Shown here: positions 17,995-25,475 of the stretch, one piece after another
Numbering within the stretch: position 1 is the first letter of the stretch
Layout of the letters: every line of letters begins with the position of its first letter
Assembly: GCA_016707115.1 (NCBI GenBank)
Contig: JADJIH010000019.1
Coordinates: forward strand, 1-49,304
DNA from: Ignavibacteriales bacterium
GTDB lineage: Bacteria > Bacteroidota > Ignavibacteria > Ignavibacteriales > Ignavibacteriaceae
Direction of reading: 5' to 3'
DNA length: 49,304 nt
Program-made: the position numbers and the translations under genes
The notes under the pieces: model-generated
Databases searched by the model: none
Seen by the model: only the letters and a program-made list of their open reading frames with translations
Told to the model about the DNA's origin: nothing

Positions 17995-19359
17995 CTATAA
18001 AATTTTTATTTCTTTTCCTATCGCTGCGGTTTGAACTTTTATGTTTTTATACTTCTTAAGAATTGAGCTGCCCATCCAATCCAATGCTTCTTCATCGCCG
18101 TGAGTTAAAATTACATTATCGGGTTTTAGTTTATCAACAATCTTTAGCAAGTCTTCTCTTCTTGCGTGTGCAGAAAATTTAAAATTCTTAATTGTGCAGT
18201 TAACTTCAATTTGCTCATCAAGTTCTGTTAATTGTATTTTATCTCCACGTACAGCATTTGTAACTACATAACCAGGAGTATCTTCAGCCATATATCCAAC
18301 GGTAAAGATTGCGGAATCTTTTTGCTTAAGCCACCGCTTAGCAAAGATAAAAGATGAAGTACCTTTAATCATCATTCCACTTGATGCAAGTACAATGCAG
18401 GGGTGTTTAAAAAATTCTTCGGGATTTGATATTTCATAATAATCTTTTTGTGAGATTGCATTCAATTCAAACTCTTCATCAACTCTGCTTACTGTAAAAC
18501 GGTTGTAATCATAAGCACGATTTATTTTTGTGCCGAGTCCTCCCGTGTAAATATCTCCGTTAGTTAATTTCCGCTTTAACATTAAATGCCATATTGTACC
18601 AAGCATTTCCTGCATCTTTCCTAGAGAAAAAACAGGAATCAGAATTGATCCGCCGTTATTTAAAATATTATTGGCTTCTTTTGCAAAACGCAGCGATTCT
18701 GAATTCCAGTCTAGAAGTAACTCAGAATCTGTTGCACCGTAAGTTGTTTCAAGAATCAAAGTGTCAATTTTAGTTTCAGGTAGCCGAGCCGCAGACTGAA
18801 GCGTTTGTGATGAAAGGTTTATATCCCCTGTATAAAATATTTTATGATTATTGTTTTCTAAAAGAATTCCGGCAGAGCCGAGAATATGCCCCGCATCATA
18901 AAAAGTACAATTTACTTTTGCATCTTTTTGCTGATGATATGAGTTTAGTTCAAATTCATTTTGGTATTCTTTGTAATCGATCATTTTAATTAACAAGTCA
19001 ACTTCATCGTGTGAATAAAATTCAAAATCATCCTCTTCAATTTCCTTTTTAAGAATAGAAACGGAATTGTGAAGAGTTAGTTCTGCAAGTGCTCTTGTTT
19101 GCGGTGTTGTTATGATCTTTACATAAGGAAAATTTTTTACAAAAAAGGGTAGTGAACCGATATGATCCTGATGAGCGTGAGAGATTAAACAGGAATCAAC
19201 CGATTTGTCTTTTATTAAATCAAAGTTGGGAAGGGATTCCAATCCTGTTTTCTGCGGATGAATACCGCAATCAAGAATAATTCCGTTGCCGTTAAAATTT
19301 AAGTAATAGCTGTTTGCTCCAATTTCATTTCCGCCGCCAATCGGAAGAAACGAAATCAT
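17995..19359 (-). CDS. Beta-CASP metallo-beta-lactamase-fold hydrolase (CPSF/RNA-processing exonuclease family)
   Basis: This family includes RNA endo- and exonucleases related to CPSF73/Ysh1. The MBL motif SHAHQDH is at residues 60-66, and DAGHILGSAGI and FYTGDINLS give further metal ligands. The beta-CASP part has ETTYG, PVFSLGKMQEML and VLASSGMMIKG. C-terminal motifs FKFSAHARREDL and ILTHGDEEALDW follow. The length of 454 residues fits. The likely activity is RNA cleavage, inferred from family. Its ATG overlaps the stop of the upstream lipoprotein gene by 4 bases, so the two are translationally coupled. Confidence 0.88.
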   Translation of the reverse strand: MISFLPIGGGNEIGANSYYLNFNGNGIILDCGIHPQKTGLESLPNFDLIKDKSVDSCLISHAHQDHIGSLPFFVKNFPYVKIITTPQTRALAELTLHNSVSILKKEIEEDDFEFYSHDEVDLLIKMIDYKEYQNEFELNSYHQQKDAKVNCTFYDAGHILGSAGILLENNNHKIFYTGDINLSSQTLQSAARLPETKIDTLILETTYGATDSELLLDWNSESLRFAKEANNILNNGGSILIPVFSLGKMQEMLGTIWHLMLKRKLTNGDIYTGGLGTKINRAYDYNRFTVSRVDEEFELNAISQKDYYEISNPEEFFKHPCIVLASSGMMIKGTSSFIFAKRWLKQKDSAIFTVGYMAEDTPGYVVTNAVRGDKIQLTELDEQIEVNCTIKNFKFSAHARREDLLKIVDKLKPDNVILTHGDEEALDWMGSSILKKYKNIKVQTAAIGKEIKIL

Positions 19360-20051
19360 TTATTTTCTTCTCTCATTTCATTTTCAATGTTATCAATATC
19401 AACTTCATTCAGTACAACTTTTTCAGGGATTCTAAATTTTTCGGGAGAAACAGAACCGCCTTCATTAATTCTTGTTGCGGTTAGGTTGATATTTATCCCA
19501 CCGGATTTTGTTTCTGATTTGAGTGTCAGCCATTCCCAAACCCATAATTTTGTCCCGGTACTTTTCATTTCATAAACATCGCAGTCTTTTCCTAAAAAAT
19601 TTTCAGAACCAATTTTGTTTGCACCCATACTTAAAAGCATTTGCTCACCAAACTCATTAAATCCTTTTTGATCTTTTAGTTGTTCGATGGATTTTAGAAT
19701 CGGGTTTCTTGTTTTAGTTCCGCTGTTCTGATCGATGTTGATCATATACTGGAATTCGCCATCAATTATGTTTACAAGATTTAATGATTTTGTAAATCCT
19801 CCAACACTTAAAACGGAGCGAGTGTATTCAGCCTGTCTCATTCCCCAGCTATCAAAGTAAAGAGTTTTTGTTCCTTCCTGCGATCCGGTGATAATGTACT
19901 CAATCACTCCGGATTTTATTCCATATCTTTTCTGAAAATCTGAAGTTGATTCTTTACCTAAGTTATCTGATTCATCTTTACCGCTATCACCACAGCTTAA
20001 AAAAGCAATTGCGATAATCAATGTAATCGAGAATAATAATAATTTTTTCAT
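19356..20051 (-). CDS. Lipoprotein of unknown function
   Basis: It starts MKKLLLFSITLIIAIAFLSC, a signal peptide with a lipobox ending FLSCG, so Cys20 would be lipidated and the protein envelope-located. The remaining roughly 210 residues are beta-rich (VIEYIITGSQEGTKTLYFD, YMINIDQNSG, DCDVYEMKSTGTKLWVWEWL) and recall the DUF4412-type periplasmic fold, but I do not recognise a specific family with confidence. The stop overlaps the start of the beta-CASP hydrolase (ATGA). A lipoprotein coupled to a cytoplasmic RNA-processing enzyme is an unexpected pairing. Confidence 0.82.
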   Translation of the reverse strand: MKKLLLFSITLIIAIAFLSCGDSGKDESDNLGKESTSDFQKRYGIKSGVIEYIITGSQEGTKTLYFDSWGMRQAEYTRSVLSVGGFTKSLNLVNIIDGEFQYMINIDQNSGTKTRNPILKSIEQLKDQKGFNEFGEQMLLSMGANKIGSENFLGKDCDVYEMKSTGTKLWVWEWLTLKSETKSGGININLTATRINEGGSVSPEKFRIPEKVVLNEVDIDNIENEMREENK

Positions 20052-20168
20052 TGTCTTAATTCTTTATGTTTTTGTCTGATTGAAAATAAGTAAAGTGTAA
20101 TCTTACTTCAATTAAAATATAGAGGTAATAAAAAATCTTTTGTCAAATTTGTCGGGAAAATAACAATC

Positions 20169-20264
20169 GTCATATTGAGAGAAGTTAAAATATGACTTTC
20201 AAATTGAATTAAGGTCATCCTTCGTCGGAGTTTAGCCAGACTCATCGGGACTCAGGATGAAATT
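20169..20264. repeat. Intergenic inverted repeats upstream of the lipoprotein and downstream of the nuclease gene
   Basis: GTCATATT (20169-20176) pairs with AATATGAC (20189-20196) around a 12-base loop. Then a TCATCCT...AGGATGA pair encloses TCGTCGGAGTTTAGCCAGAC and CATCGGGACTC. These look like two different dispersed palindromes in the 224-base gap, with no coding content. Confidence 0.5.
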
Positions 20265-20275
20265 AGATGTAAACT

Positions 20276-20920
20276 TTATTTGTCTTTAATAGCCCAAATG
20301 ACATCAGAAATCGTGTCTTTATCCTTTTCAAAATTAAATTTTAAGGGATAATTTGGATTGAAACCGAGCATGTATTTTTCAATTCTTTCTTTCAGCCACA
20401 TAATTTCTGATTTCAATTTCCAATGTTCGCCATCTTTTGAATAGAGAACTATAAACAATCTATTCTTTAAATGTTTTCTCTGTTCCTGTGATTGATTATT
20501 GTACAGCCATTTAATCAATTCATCTGTTTTCTTTATTGCTTCATCAATTTTGTATGGAAAGTTTTTAGGAAAGATTGATGTTTTGTGATCAAACGCTTCG
20601 CCTTGAATTGTAAAATCAACTAATCTGTCTTTGCTGTCCAGAGCAGGATTTACATTTGGGAGTGAACAAAATATATTTTCCACCGCCTGCGCAGACCAGA
20701 AGTTATACCAACGGTTTATTGTGTAATTAAAGTAACGCTCAAAATCTTTTTCTGATTTGAATCTTTTATCAATTTCTTTTAGTAATTCTTCAAACTGAAA
20801 AGTGTGATAAATAAAATTGGTTTGTTTATCAAAGTTGTCGTTTTGTTTTTGCCCCCATTTGTATGGATGCACAAGTCTTTTTTTTAATTCAGATTCTATT
20901 TCGATTAATGAATATTTCAT
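20276..20920 (-). CDS. Putative PD-(D/E)xK nuclease, candidate restriction endonuclease
   Basis: I do not recognise a named family. The 214 residues are lysine-rich and soluble. A plausible PD-(D/E)xK core is E81 in the helix AVENIFCSLPNV, D102 in RLVDF, and D111-H-K113 in GEAFDHKTS, with hydrophobic strands around them (RLVDFTI, NRLFIVLYS). The gene overlaps the methyltransferase stop by 4 bases (ATGA) and is read from the same mRNA. A nuclease-like protein coupled to a site-specific methyltransferase is the normal make-up of a type II restriction-modification system. The recognition sequence is unknown. The nuclease assignment rests on motif spacing and context only. Confidence 0.62.
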   Translation of the reverse strand: MKYSLIEIESELKKRLVHPYKWGQKQNDNFDKQTNFIYHTFQFEELLKEIDKRFKSEKDFERYFNYTINRWYNFWSAQAVENIFCSLPNVNPALDSKDRLVDFTIQGEAFDHKTSIFPKNFPYKIDEAIKKTDELIKWLYNNQSQEQRKHLKNRLFIVLYSKDGEHWKLKSEIMWLKERIEKYMLGFNPNYPLKFNFEKDKDTISDVIWAIKDK

Positions 20921-21960
20921 TTTTTCTGAAATATAAAAATATACTCGTGTTTAAAAACATAAAATCCGCCTGCCAAAGCACGATAACGCCACAATTCTTT
21001 TTGATTACGTTTAGCAGTTGTTTCTTCAAAGTTTTTTACGATTGTTGATTTTAAAATCATTCCGCGTTTTATAACTTCCTGCATTACATAAAATCCTAAC
21101 GGAATCCATTCACCACCGGAATATTTATCACTTATAACAACAGCAGCAAACCTCTTCTTATCAAGATGCGGAAGACAATTATCGAGAACACTTCCAAATC
21201 CTTTTAAGAATTCTTCAATTGAGTTTGTATTTGATAAATCAGATTTGCTATCGCTGAACTTAATAATATCCCAGTATGGAGGATGAAAGATTTGAAACTG
21301 GAATGATTTAATATTTATATCAGAAATAACTTTTTTCAAATCAACTGCTGCACTATCACCGTGTACAAACTCTAATTTTATTTTATCTGGATTAGTTTCT
21401 TTTGCAATGTTCTTTCTTGTTTGATCTAAAACTTTTTTAGATAGCTCAATGCCAACAGCATTTCTTCCAAGTCTCTGTGCTTCAATCAGAGTTGTTCCGC
21501 TTCCTAAAAATGGATCTAAAACCCACTCGCCTTTTTTTGTATATCGTCTTAAAAGCTGATTCGGAATTTGTGGAATAAAATTTCCCCAATATCCTGCGTG
21601 ATGAACTCCGGAATTATCTCGCTTGTTTAATATCCACAAGCTATCAGTGATAATATCATCATACTCTTTCCATCGATTCAGGTTCAGATCATTTATTTGG
21701 CTATGTTTTATCTCGGTTAAACTTTTCTTCAATCTTTTTATATAATATTTGGTTCGCTCAATTGTGTGTGTTTCTAAGATCTGATTTATTTCTCCAATTA
21801 AAAACTCTTTGGGAACAGAGGAAAATCCGTTTCCCAAAACAATGTTCTTGCTTTTATTCTTTTTAATTGAAGATAGCAGCACAGAAAAATCTTTTCTTAT
21901 TTCAATAAGATCTGATTTTTCAAGTGAACTAGAAATCGCTAATAATAAATCCTGTTTCAT
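20917..21960 (-). CDS. Site-specific DNA methyltransferase (N4-cytosine/N6-adenine)
   Basis: It transfers a methyl group from SAM to an exocyclic amine of DNA. Motif I DPFLGSGTT is at 149-157, preceded by GYWGNFIPQIPNQLLRRY (motif X-like). VGIELSKK gives motif II, and motif IV is HPPYWD at 226-231, with His where Asp/Asn/Ser is usual. The order X-I-IV puts it outside the beta class. The first 115 residues are an N-terminal helical extension. The gene starts 5 bases after the lhgO stop and overlaps the nuclease-like gene, so lhgO-M-R reads as one unit. The base modified and the target cannot be told from sequence. Confidence 0.88.
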   Translation of the reverse strand: MKQDLLLAISSSLEKSDLIEIRKDFSVLLSSIKKNKSKNIVLGNGFSSVPKEFLIGEINQILETHTIERTKYYIKRLKKSLTEIKHSQINDLNLNRWKEYDDIITDSLWILNKRDNSGVHHAGYWGNFIPQIPNQLLRRYTKKGEWVLDPFLGSGTTLIEAQRLGRNAVGIELSKKVLDQTRKNIAKETNPDKIKLEFVHGDSAAVDLKKVISDINIKSFQFQIFHPPYWDIIKFSDSKSDLSNTNSIEEFLKGFGSVLDNCLPHLDKKRFAAVVISDKYSGGEWIPLGFYVMQEVIKRGMILKSTIVKNFEETTAKRNQKELWRYRALAGGFYVFKHEYIFIFQKK

Positions 21961-21965
21961 TAATA

Positions 21966-23195
21966 TTATTTTACTTCTTCGTTAAATCGGTTAATTACCA
22001 TTTCTGAAATTGTTTTACCAATACTTAAAGACGCTGTTGCTGCCGGAGATGGGGCATTTAAAACGTGAACCATTCTTTCTGCTTCAACAATTCTAAAATC
22101 ATCAACAAGTCTTCCATCACGCTCTAATGCCTGCGCTCTAACGCCCGCACCACCCACTTCGATATCATCATTCTGAATTTCCGGAATAAGTTTTTGCAAT
22201 GATTTTACAAATAATTCTTTACTGAAAGATCTTCTAAACTCCTGAAACCCCATTTTATAGTATTTAGCAGCCATTTTCCAAAAGCCAGGATAAAGTTTCA
22301 TTTCTAGAATATCACGAAAAGAAAAATCTGTTTTTTTATAACCTTCACGCTTAAATGCAAGAACTGCATTCGGTCCTGCTTCAACTCCGCCATTAATCAT
22401 TCTAGTAAAATGCACGCCAAGAAAAGGGAATTGTGGATCGGGAACGGGATATATTAAATTCTTAACTAAATATTGTTTTTCTTTTTTTAGTTTGTAATAC
22501 TCACCTCGAAATGGAATGATTTGCAATTGAGGATCAACACCAAACATTGTTGCTATTCTATCTGATTGTAGACCAGCACAGTTAACAACAAATTTTGTTC
22601 GATACTCACCGTGTTCAGTAAATAAAATTAAATCTTTTACATCTCTTTTTACTGAGATTAATTTTGAGCTTAATTTTATCTCCCCACCATTATTACGAAT
22701 CAAATCCGCATATTTATTTGTAACTGCAACGTAATCCACGATTCCTGTTTGCGGGACAAATAATCCATCAATTCCTGATGCGTGTGGCTCATATTCCTTT
22801 ATCTCAGAAGCAGATAATCTTCTAATTCCAATTAACCCGTTTGATCTTCCTCGTTCCTCCAACATATTAAGAGCAGGAATTTCTTCCTTATTTGTAGCTA
22901 CAACTATTTTTCCACAGCGATCAAATTGTACTTTGTTCTCTTCACAAAACGTATACATCATTTCTCTGCCTGTTGTGCAGTTTGTTGCCTTAAGCGAGCC
23001 TGGTTTATAATAGAGACCAGAATGGATTACTCCACTGTTATTTCCGGTTTGATGTGCTGCGAGAGAGGATTCGGATTCGAGCAAAAGCAGTTTTACTTTT
23101 TCCTCTTTTAGTATAGAAAGTGCGGTTGCAGTTCCAACAATTCCACCGCCAATTATTGTAATATCGTAAGTTTGATTCAACTGTGATTTATCCAA
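21966..23195 (-). CDS. lhgO: L-2-hydroxyglutarate oxidase
   Basis: This FAD enzyme oxidises L-2-hydroxyglutarate to 2-oxoglutarate, a metabolite-repair reaction feeding the respiratory chain. The 409 residues begin with the dinucleotide motif DITIIGGGIVGTATALSIL, then the family signature HQTGNNSGVIHSGLYY, CGKIVVAT, GIVDYVAVTNKYA, FVVNCAGLQSDRIA, PFRGEYYKL, and YPVPDPQFPFLGVHFTR. The C-terminus has GGAGVRAQAL and NAPSPAATASLSIG. All are characteristic of LhgO. The methyltransferase and nuclease-like genes follow at once on the same strand, with no metabolic link evident. Confidence 0.94.
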   Translation of the reverse strand: MDKSQLNQTYDITIIGGGIVGTATALSILKEEKVKLLLLESESSLAAHQTGNNSGVIHSGLYYKPGSLKATNCTTGREMMYTFCEENKVQFDRCGKIVVATNKEEIPALNMLEERGRSNGLIGIRRLSASEIKEYEPHASGIDGLFVPQTGIVDYVAVTNKYADLIRNNGGEIKLSSKLISVKRDVKDLILFTEHGEYRTKFVVNCAGLQSDRIATMFGVDPQLQIIPFRGEYYKLKKEKQYLVKNLIYPVPDPQFPFLGVHFTRMINGGVEAGPNAVLAFKREGYKKTDFSFRDILEMKLYPGFWKMAAKYYKMGFQEFRRSFSKELFVKSLQKLIPEIQNDDIEVGGAGVRAQALERDGRLVDDFRIVEAERMVHVLNAPSPAATASLSIGKTISEMVINRFNEEVK

Positions 23196-23222
23196 CAGAT
23201 TTTAAATTAACCGGGAAATGAC

Positions 23223-23256
23223 TTGACAATTAAGGTTATGTGTTATAACATATAAT
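23223..23256. promoter_or_regulatory. Possible promoter/operator in the divergent lhgO gap
   Basis: TTGACA at 23223-23228 is followed by the perfect palindrome TGTTATAACA (23241-23250) and TATAAT (23251-23256). The spacing of TTGACA to TATAAT is 22 bases, too long for a standard promoter, while TATAAC inside the palindrome gives 15. Function is tentative. Confidence 0.3.
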
Positions 23257-23371
23257 TGTGTTTTGGGAAAATTAAGTTAACAATTTAAGTCCCTTTCCCA
23301 ATTCAAATTTAACTAATTCAAGTGAGCAATTAAATAATCATTTTGAATTAAAAATTATTAGTGAGTGTAAA

Positions 23372-23680
23372 ATGAACAAAAATCAAAAATATGTGCTGAC
23401 AATTGGAACTATTTTTATTGTTTCAGCATTAATCTATTGGTATTCACAAGGTGCTGAGGTTTTTACAAAAACTCAGGTTCTTGTTGATAAGACCACTGAT
23501 CTTGATAAAATGCTTGGAGTTGAAAATAAACAATATATTGATCAGTTCGTTTTTGGGTTGTTTCCATCGGGAATGACTTCAATTATGGAGTTAGCTTCAG
23601 CGGCTTCAATGTCAGGAGTAATAGTTGTATTAGCAGGAATTTTAATTTATTTATTAAGAAACAAACGAAAGGAAACATAA
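23372..23680 (+). CDS. Small membrane protein with two transmembrane helices
   Basis: I do not recognise the family. The 102 residues have a hydrophobic helix at about 8-24 (VLTIGTIFIVSALIYWY), a roughly 50-residue loop between (TQVLVDKTTDLDKMLGVENK), and a second helix at about 74-93 (MSGVIVVLAGILIYLL) followed by RNKRKET, so both termini are likely cytoplasmic. The gene overlaps the YceI start by one base (TAATG), suggesting a two-gene operon and a shared envelope role. Confidence 0.75.
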   Translation: MNKNQKYVLTIGTIFIVSALIYWYSQGAEVFTKTQVLVDKTTDLDKMLGVENKQYIDQFVFGLFPSGMTSIMELASAASMSGVIVVLAGILIYLLRNKRKET

Positions 23681-24315
23681 TGAAAAAAACTCTCTCAATC
23701 TTTGCAGTGATAATGATATTTTCTGCATCCATTTTTGCCCAAGGCTTTAAAGTTAAAGCAAGCGGTGATCAAACTTTTAACTTCCAGGATAAAGCAGGAA
23801 GAAATCAAACAACATTTTTCAGTACAACCCCGCTTGAGGATATAACCGGATTAAGCGGTGATGTAAAGGGAAATGTAACATTTAACGTAAACGATGTAAA
23901 AACTCTTAAAGGAAAAGTAGTCGTTTCAGTGGCTTCAATAAAAACAGGAATTGATTTACGTGATGAACATATGCGCGATGCTGGCTGGTTAGATGCAGCA
24001 AAATATCCTGAAATATCTTTTGAAATTAAAAAGGTTAGCGATGTAAAATCAGTTGCAGATAATAAGTTAACTGCAAAAATAACCGGCAGCTATACAATGA
24101 AAGGTGTAACAAAAGAAGTTATAGCTGATGCAACCTTAACATATCTTGATGAAAGTGATCAGACAAAATCAAGAGCAGCTGGTGATTTACTTGGTGTCCA
24201 GGCAAAGTTTAATGTTAAACTTTCTGATTATGGTGTAAATAATAAAGTAGTTGGGCAAAAAGTGTCAGAGAATATTGAAGTTAGTGTGAACATAGTTGGA
24301 TCAAATGCAAAGTAA
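23680..24315 (+). CDS. YceI family periplasmic protein
   Basis: YceI proteins are lipocalin-like barrels that bind polyisoprenoid chains such as ubiquinone precursors. The 211 residues begin with a signal peptide MKKTLSIFAVIMIFSASIFAQ. Then come TGLSGDVKGNVTFNV, VVSVASIKTGIDLRDEHMRD, LDAAKYPEISFEIKKV, TGSYTMKGVTKEV and FNVKLSDYGV, the usual YceI signature. Coupled translation with the small membrane protein upstream and a strong terminator downstream make this a two-gene unit. Confidence 0.93.
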   Translation: MKKTLSIFAVIMIFSASIFAQGFKVKASGDQTFNFQDKAGRNQTTFFSTTPLEDITGLSGDVKGNVTFNVNDVKTLKGKVVVSVASIKTGIDLRDEHMRDAGWLDAAKYPEISFEIKKVSDVKSVADNKLTAKITGSYTMKGVTKEVIADATLTYLDESDQTKSRAAGDLLGVQAKFNVKLSDYGVNNKVVGQKVSENIEVSVNIVGSNAK

Positions 24316-24339
24316 GTGAAACATATGAATTAGTTAGAA

Positions 24340-24369
24340 ACCCGATTCAGAAATGAGTCGGGTTTTTTT
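24340..24369 (+). terminator. Rho-independent terminator after the YceI gene
   Basis: ACCCGATTC (24340-24348) pairs with GAGTCGGGT (24355-24363) with one T-G wobble around a 6-base loop, followed by a T-run to 24369. Confidence 0.9.
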
Positions 24370-24396
24370 ATTTTATGGCTAACAATTTTAATTATT

Positions 24397-24921
24397 ATGA
24401 ACAAAACAATTACAATTTTCGGAAGTGCAATTCCCAAAGAAGATGATGCACAATATAAATTTGCTTATGAGCTCGGCGCATCTTTAGCAAAAAATGGATT
24501 TAATATCTGTAATGGCGGTTATGGCGGAATTATGGAAGCCGCTTCAAAAGGGGCTTATGATAATGCCGGGTTCGTTTATGGTGTAACAATCGAATTATGG
24601 AATAAAGAGCCCAATCAATATCTAACTGTTGAAGTGCGGGAAGAAAAATTATTTGAAAGAATAACAAAACTTCTTGAGCTCGGAGATGCTTATATAATTC
24701 TGCAAGGTGGGACAGGAACATTACTTGAGTTTAGCGCTGTCTGGGAGTATGCAAATAAAAATCTTCAGCAGCCTAAACCTATAATTTGTAATTCTAATAT
24801 GTGGAAAGAAATTGTTGATGTGATGAACAAACAAATGATTGTTGAGAATAGAAGAACAGATTTAATTCGGTGTTTTGATACTGTGGAAGAGATAGTTGAG
24901 TATTTGAAATTAAAATTATAG
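24397..24921 (+). CDS. LOG-family Rossmann protein (putative nucleotide 5'-monophosphate phosphoribohydrolase)
   Basis: LOG-like proteins cleave the N-glycosidic bond of (modified) nucleoside monophosphates or bind nucleotides. The 174-residue product shows the Rossmann start TITIFGSAIP, GFNICNGGYGGIMEAASKGA (about 35-54, the PGGxGT-related nucleotide loop) and IILQGGTGTLLEFSAVWEYA (about 99-118, close to the family motif PGGxGTxxE). The substrate is unknown; an annotation as lysine decarboxylase would be obsolete. It has its own transcription unit after the YceI terminator. Confidence 0.86.
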   Translation: MNKTITIFGSAIPKEDDAQYKFAYELGASLAKNGFNICNGGYGGIMEAASKGAYDNAGFVYGVTIELWNKEPNQYLTVEVREEKLFERITKLLELGDAYIILQGGTGTLLEFSAVWEYANKNLQQPKPIICNSNMWKEIVDVMNKQMIVENRRTDLIRCFDTVEEIVEYLKLKL

Positions 24922-24942
24922 ACACCAAATATTATCAGTTAT

Positions 24943-24972
24943 AGCCACACTTCGACTTTGCTCAGCGTAACA
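24943..24972. repeat. CACTTCGACTTTGCTCAGCG-type dispersed repeat
   Basis: CACACTTCGACTTTGCTCAG then CGTAACA in the gap after the LOG gene resembles a palindromic intergenic element type seen across many Bacteroidota genomes. Only one arm is present here. Confidence 0.4.
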
Positions 24973-24977
24973 GGATA

Positions 24978-25125
24978 CTAAATACTTCTATAAACCATCT
25001 CATTATCCAAATCTTTAAACAATTGAATTTAACTTCTTTGCTTGAGCAGGATAGTGGTTTTGGTGAACAAAAAAAAACAGCGCACACTCTAAGTTATTCG
25101 AAACAATCTTTAAAAAGTCCGGTTA
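24978..25125 (-). pseudogene. Diverged remnant of a GT9 glycosyltransferase 3' end
   Basis: The minus strand aligns with the last roughly 140 bases of the intact GT9 gene at 25476-26522. TTGTTTCG, AACTTAGA, GTGTGC and CACCAAAACCACT are shared, and the end reads K-DLDNEMVYRSI-stop against KELEVDMIWNNIF-stop once two indels are allowed. It has no start or catalytic part. It begins a few bases after the PAS gene stop, giving the order GT9-PAS-GT9 tail. Confidence 0.78.
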
Positions 25126-25128
25126 TTA

Positions 25129-25461
25129 TTACTTTCTAATAAAATGCGGCATTTCATCTGGAATATTGAAAGATATTTCGATCAATCCTCCCAAAGTATT
25201 TTCATCGAACCAGGGAGTTTGGTAAATGATTTTCTTCTTTCCCTCTTTTTCTATCGTATAAACATTTGTACTTCCATCCGCTAACATTTCTTTTAATTTT
25301 GTTAACGCAGGCTCGGGATGACAACCGAACAGATTACCACCTATTAAATTTTTTCCTCCATCGTTTTCAAATACTTGTTCTGATTTTTCATTCATATAAA
25401 CAATTATTCCCCGGTTATCACAGATAGTAACTGCTGCATTAATTTCTTTTAACCAATCCAA
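25129..25461 (-). CDS. Small stand-alone PAS-domain protein
   Basis: The 110-residue protein is essentially one PAS fold: LKEINAAVTICDNRGIIVYMNEKSEQVF (PAS core start), LIGGNLFGCHPEPALTKLKEML, KKKIIYQTPWFDENTLGGLIEISF. PAS domains sense small molecules, redox or light; the CHPEP stretch could be a ligand site. There is no output domain, so it must act through another protein. I use the TTG at 25461 because AAGGAG lies 6 nt upstream. It starts 14 bases after the GT9 stop and ends next to a GT9 tail remnant. Confidence 0.8.
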   Translation of the reverse strand: MDWLKEINAAVTICDNRGIIVYMNEKSEQVFENDGGKNLIGGNLFGCHPEPALTKLKEMLADGSTNVYTIEKEGKKKIIYQTPWFDENTLGGLIEISFNIPDEMPHFIRK

Positions 25462-25475
25462 GGTAGCTCTCCTTT

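Noticed and set aside
20052..20275. A copied tail of lhgO after the nuclease-like gene (to match the gene-cargo-tail pattern)
   Set aside because: Compared by eye on both strands; no similarity to the lhgO 3' end, only palindromic repeats.
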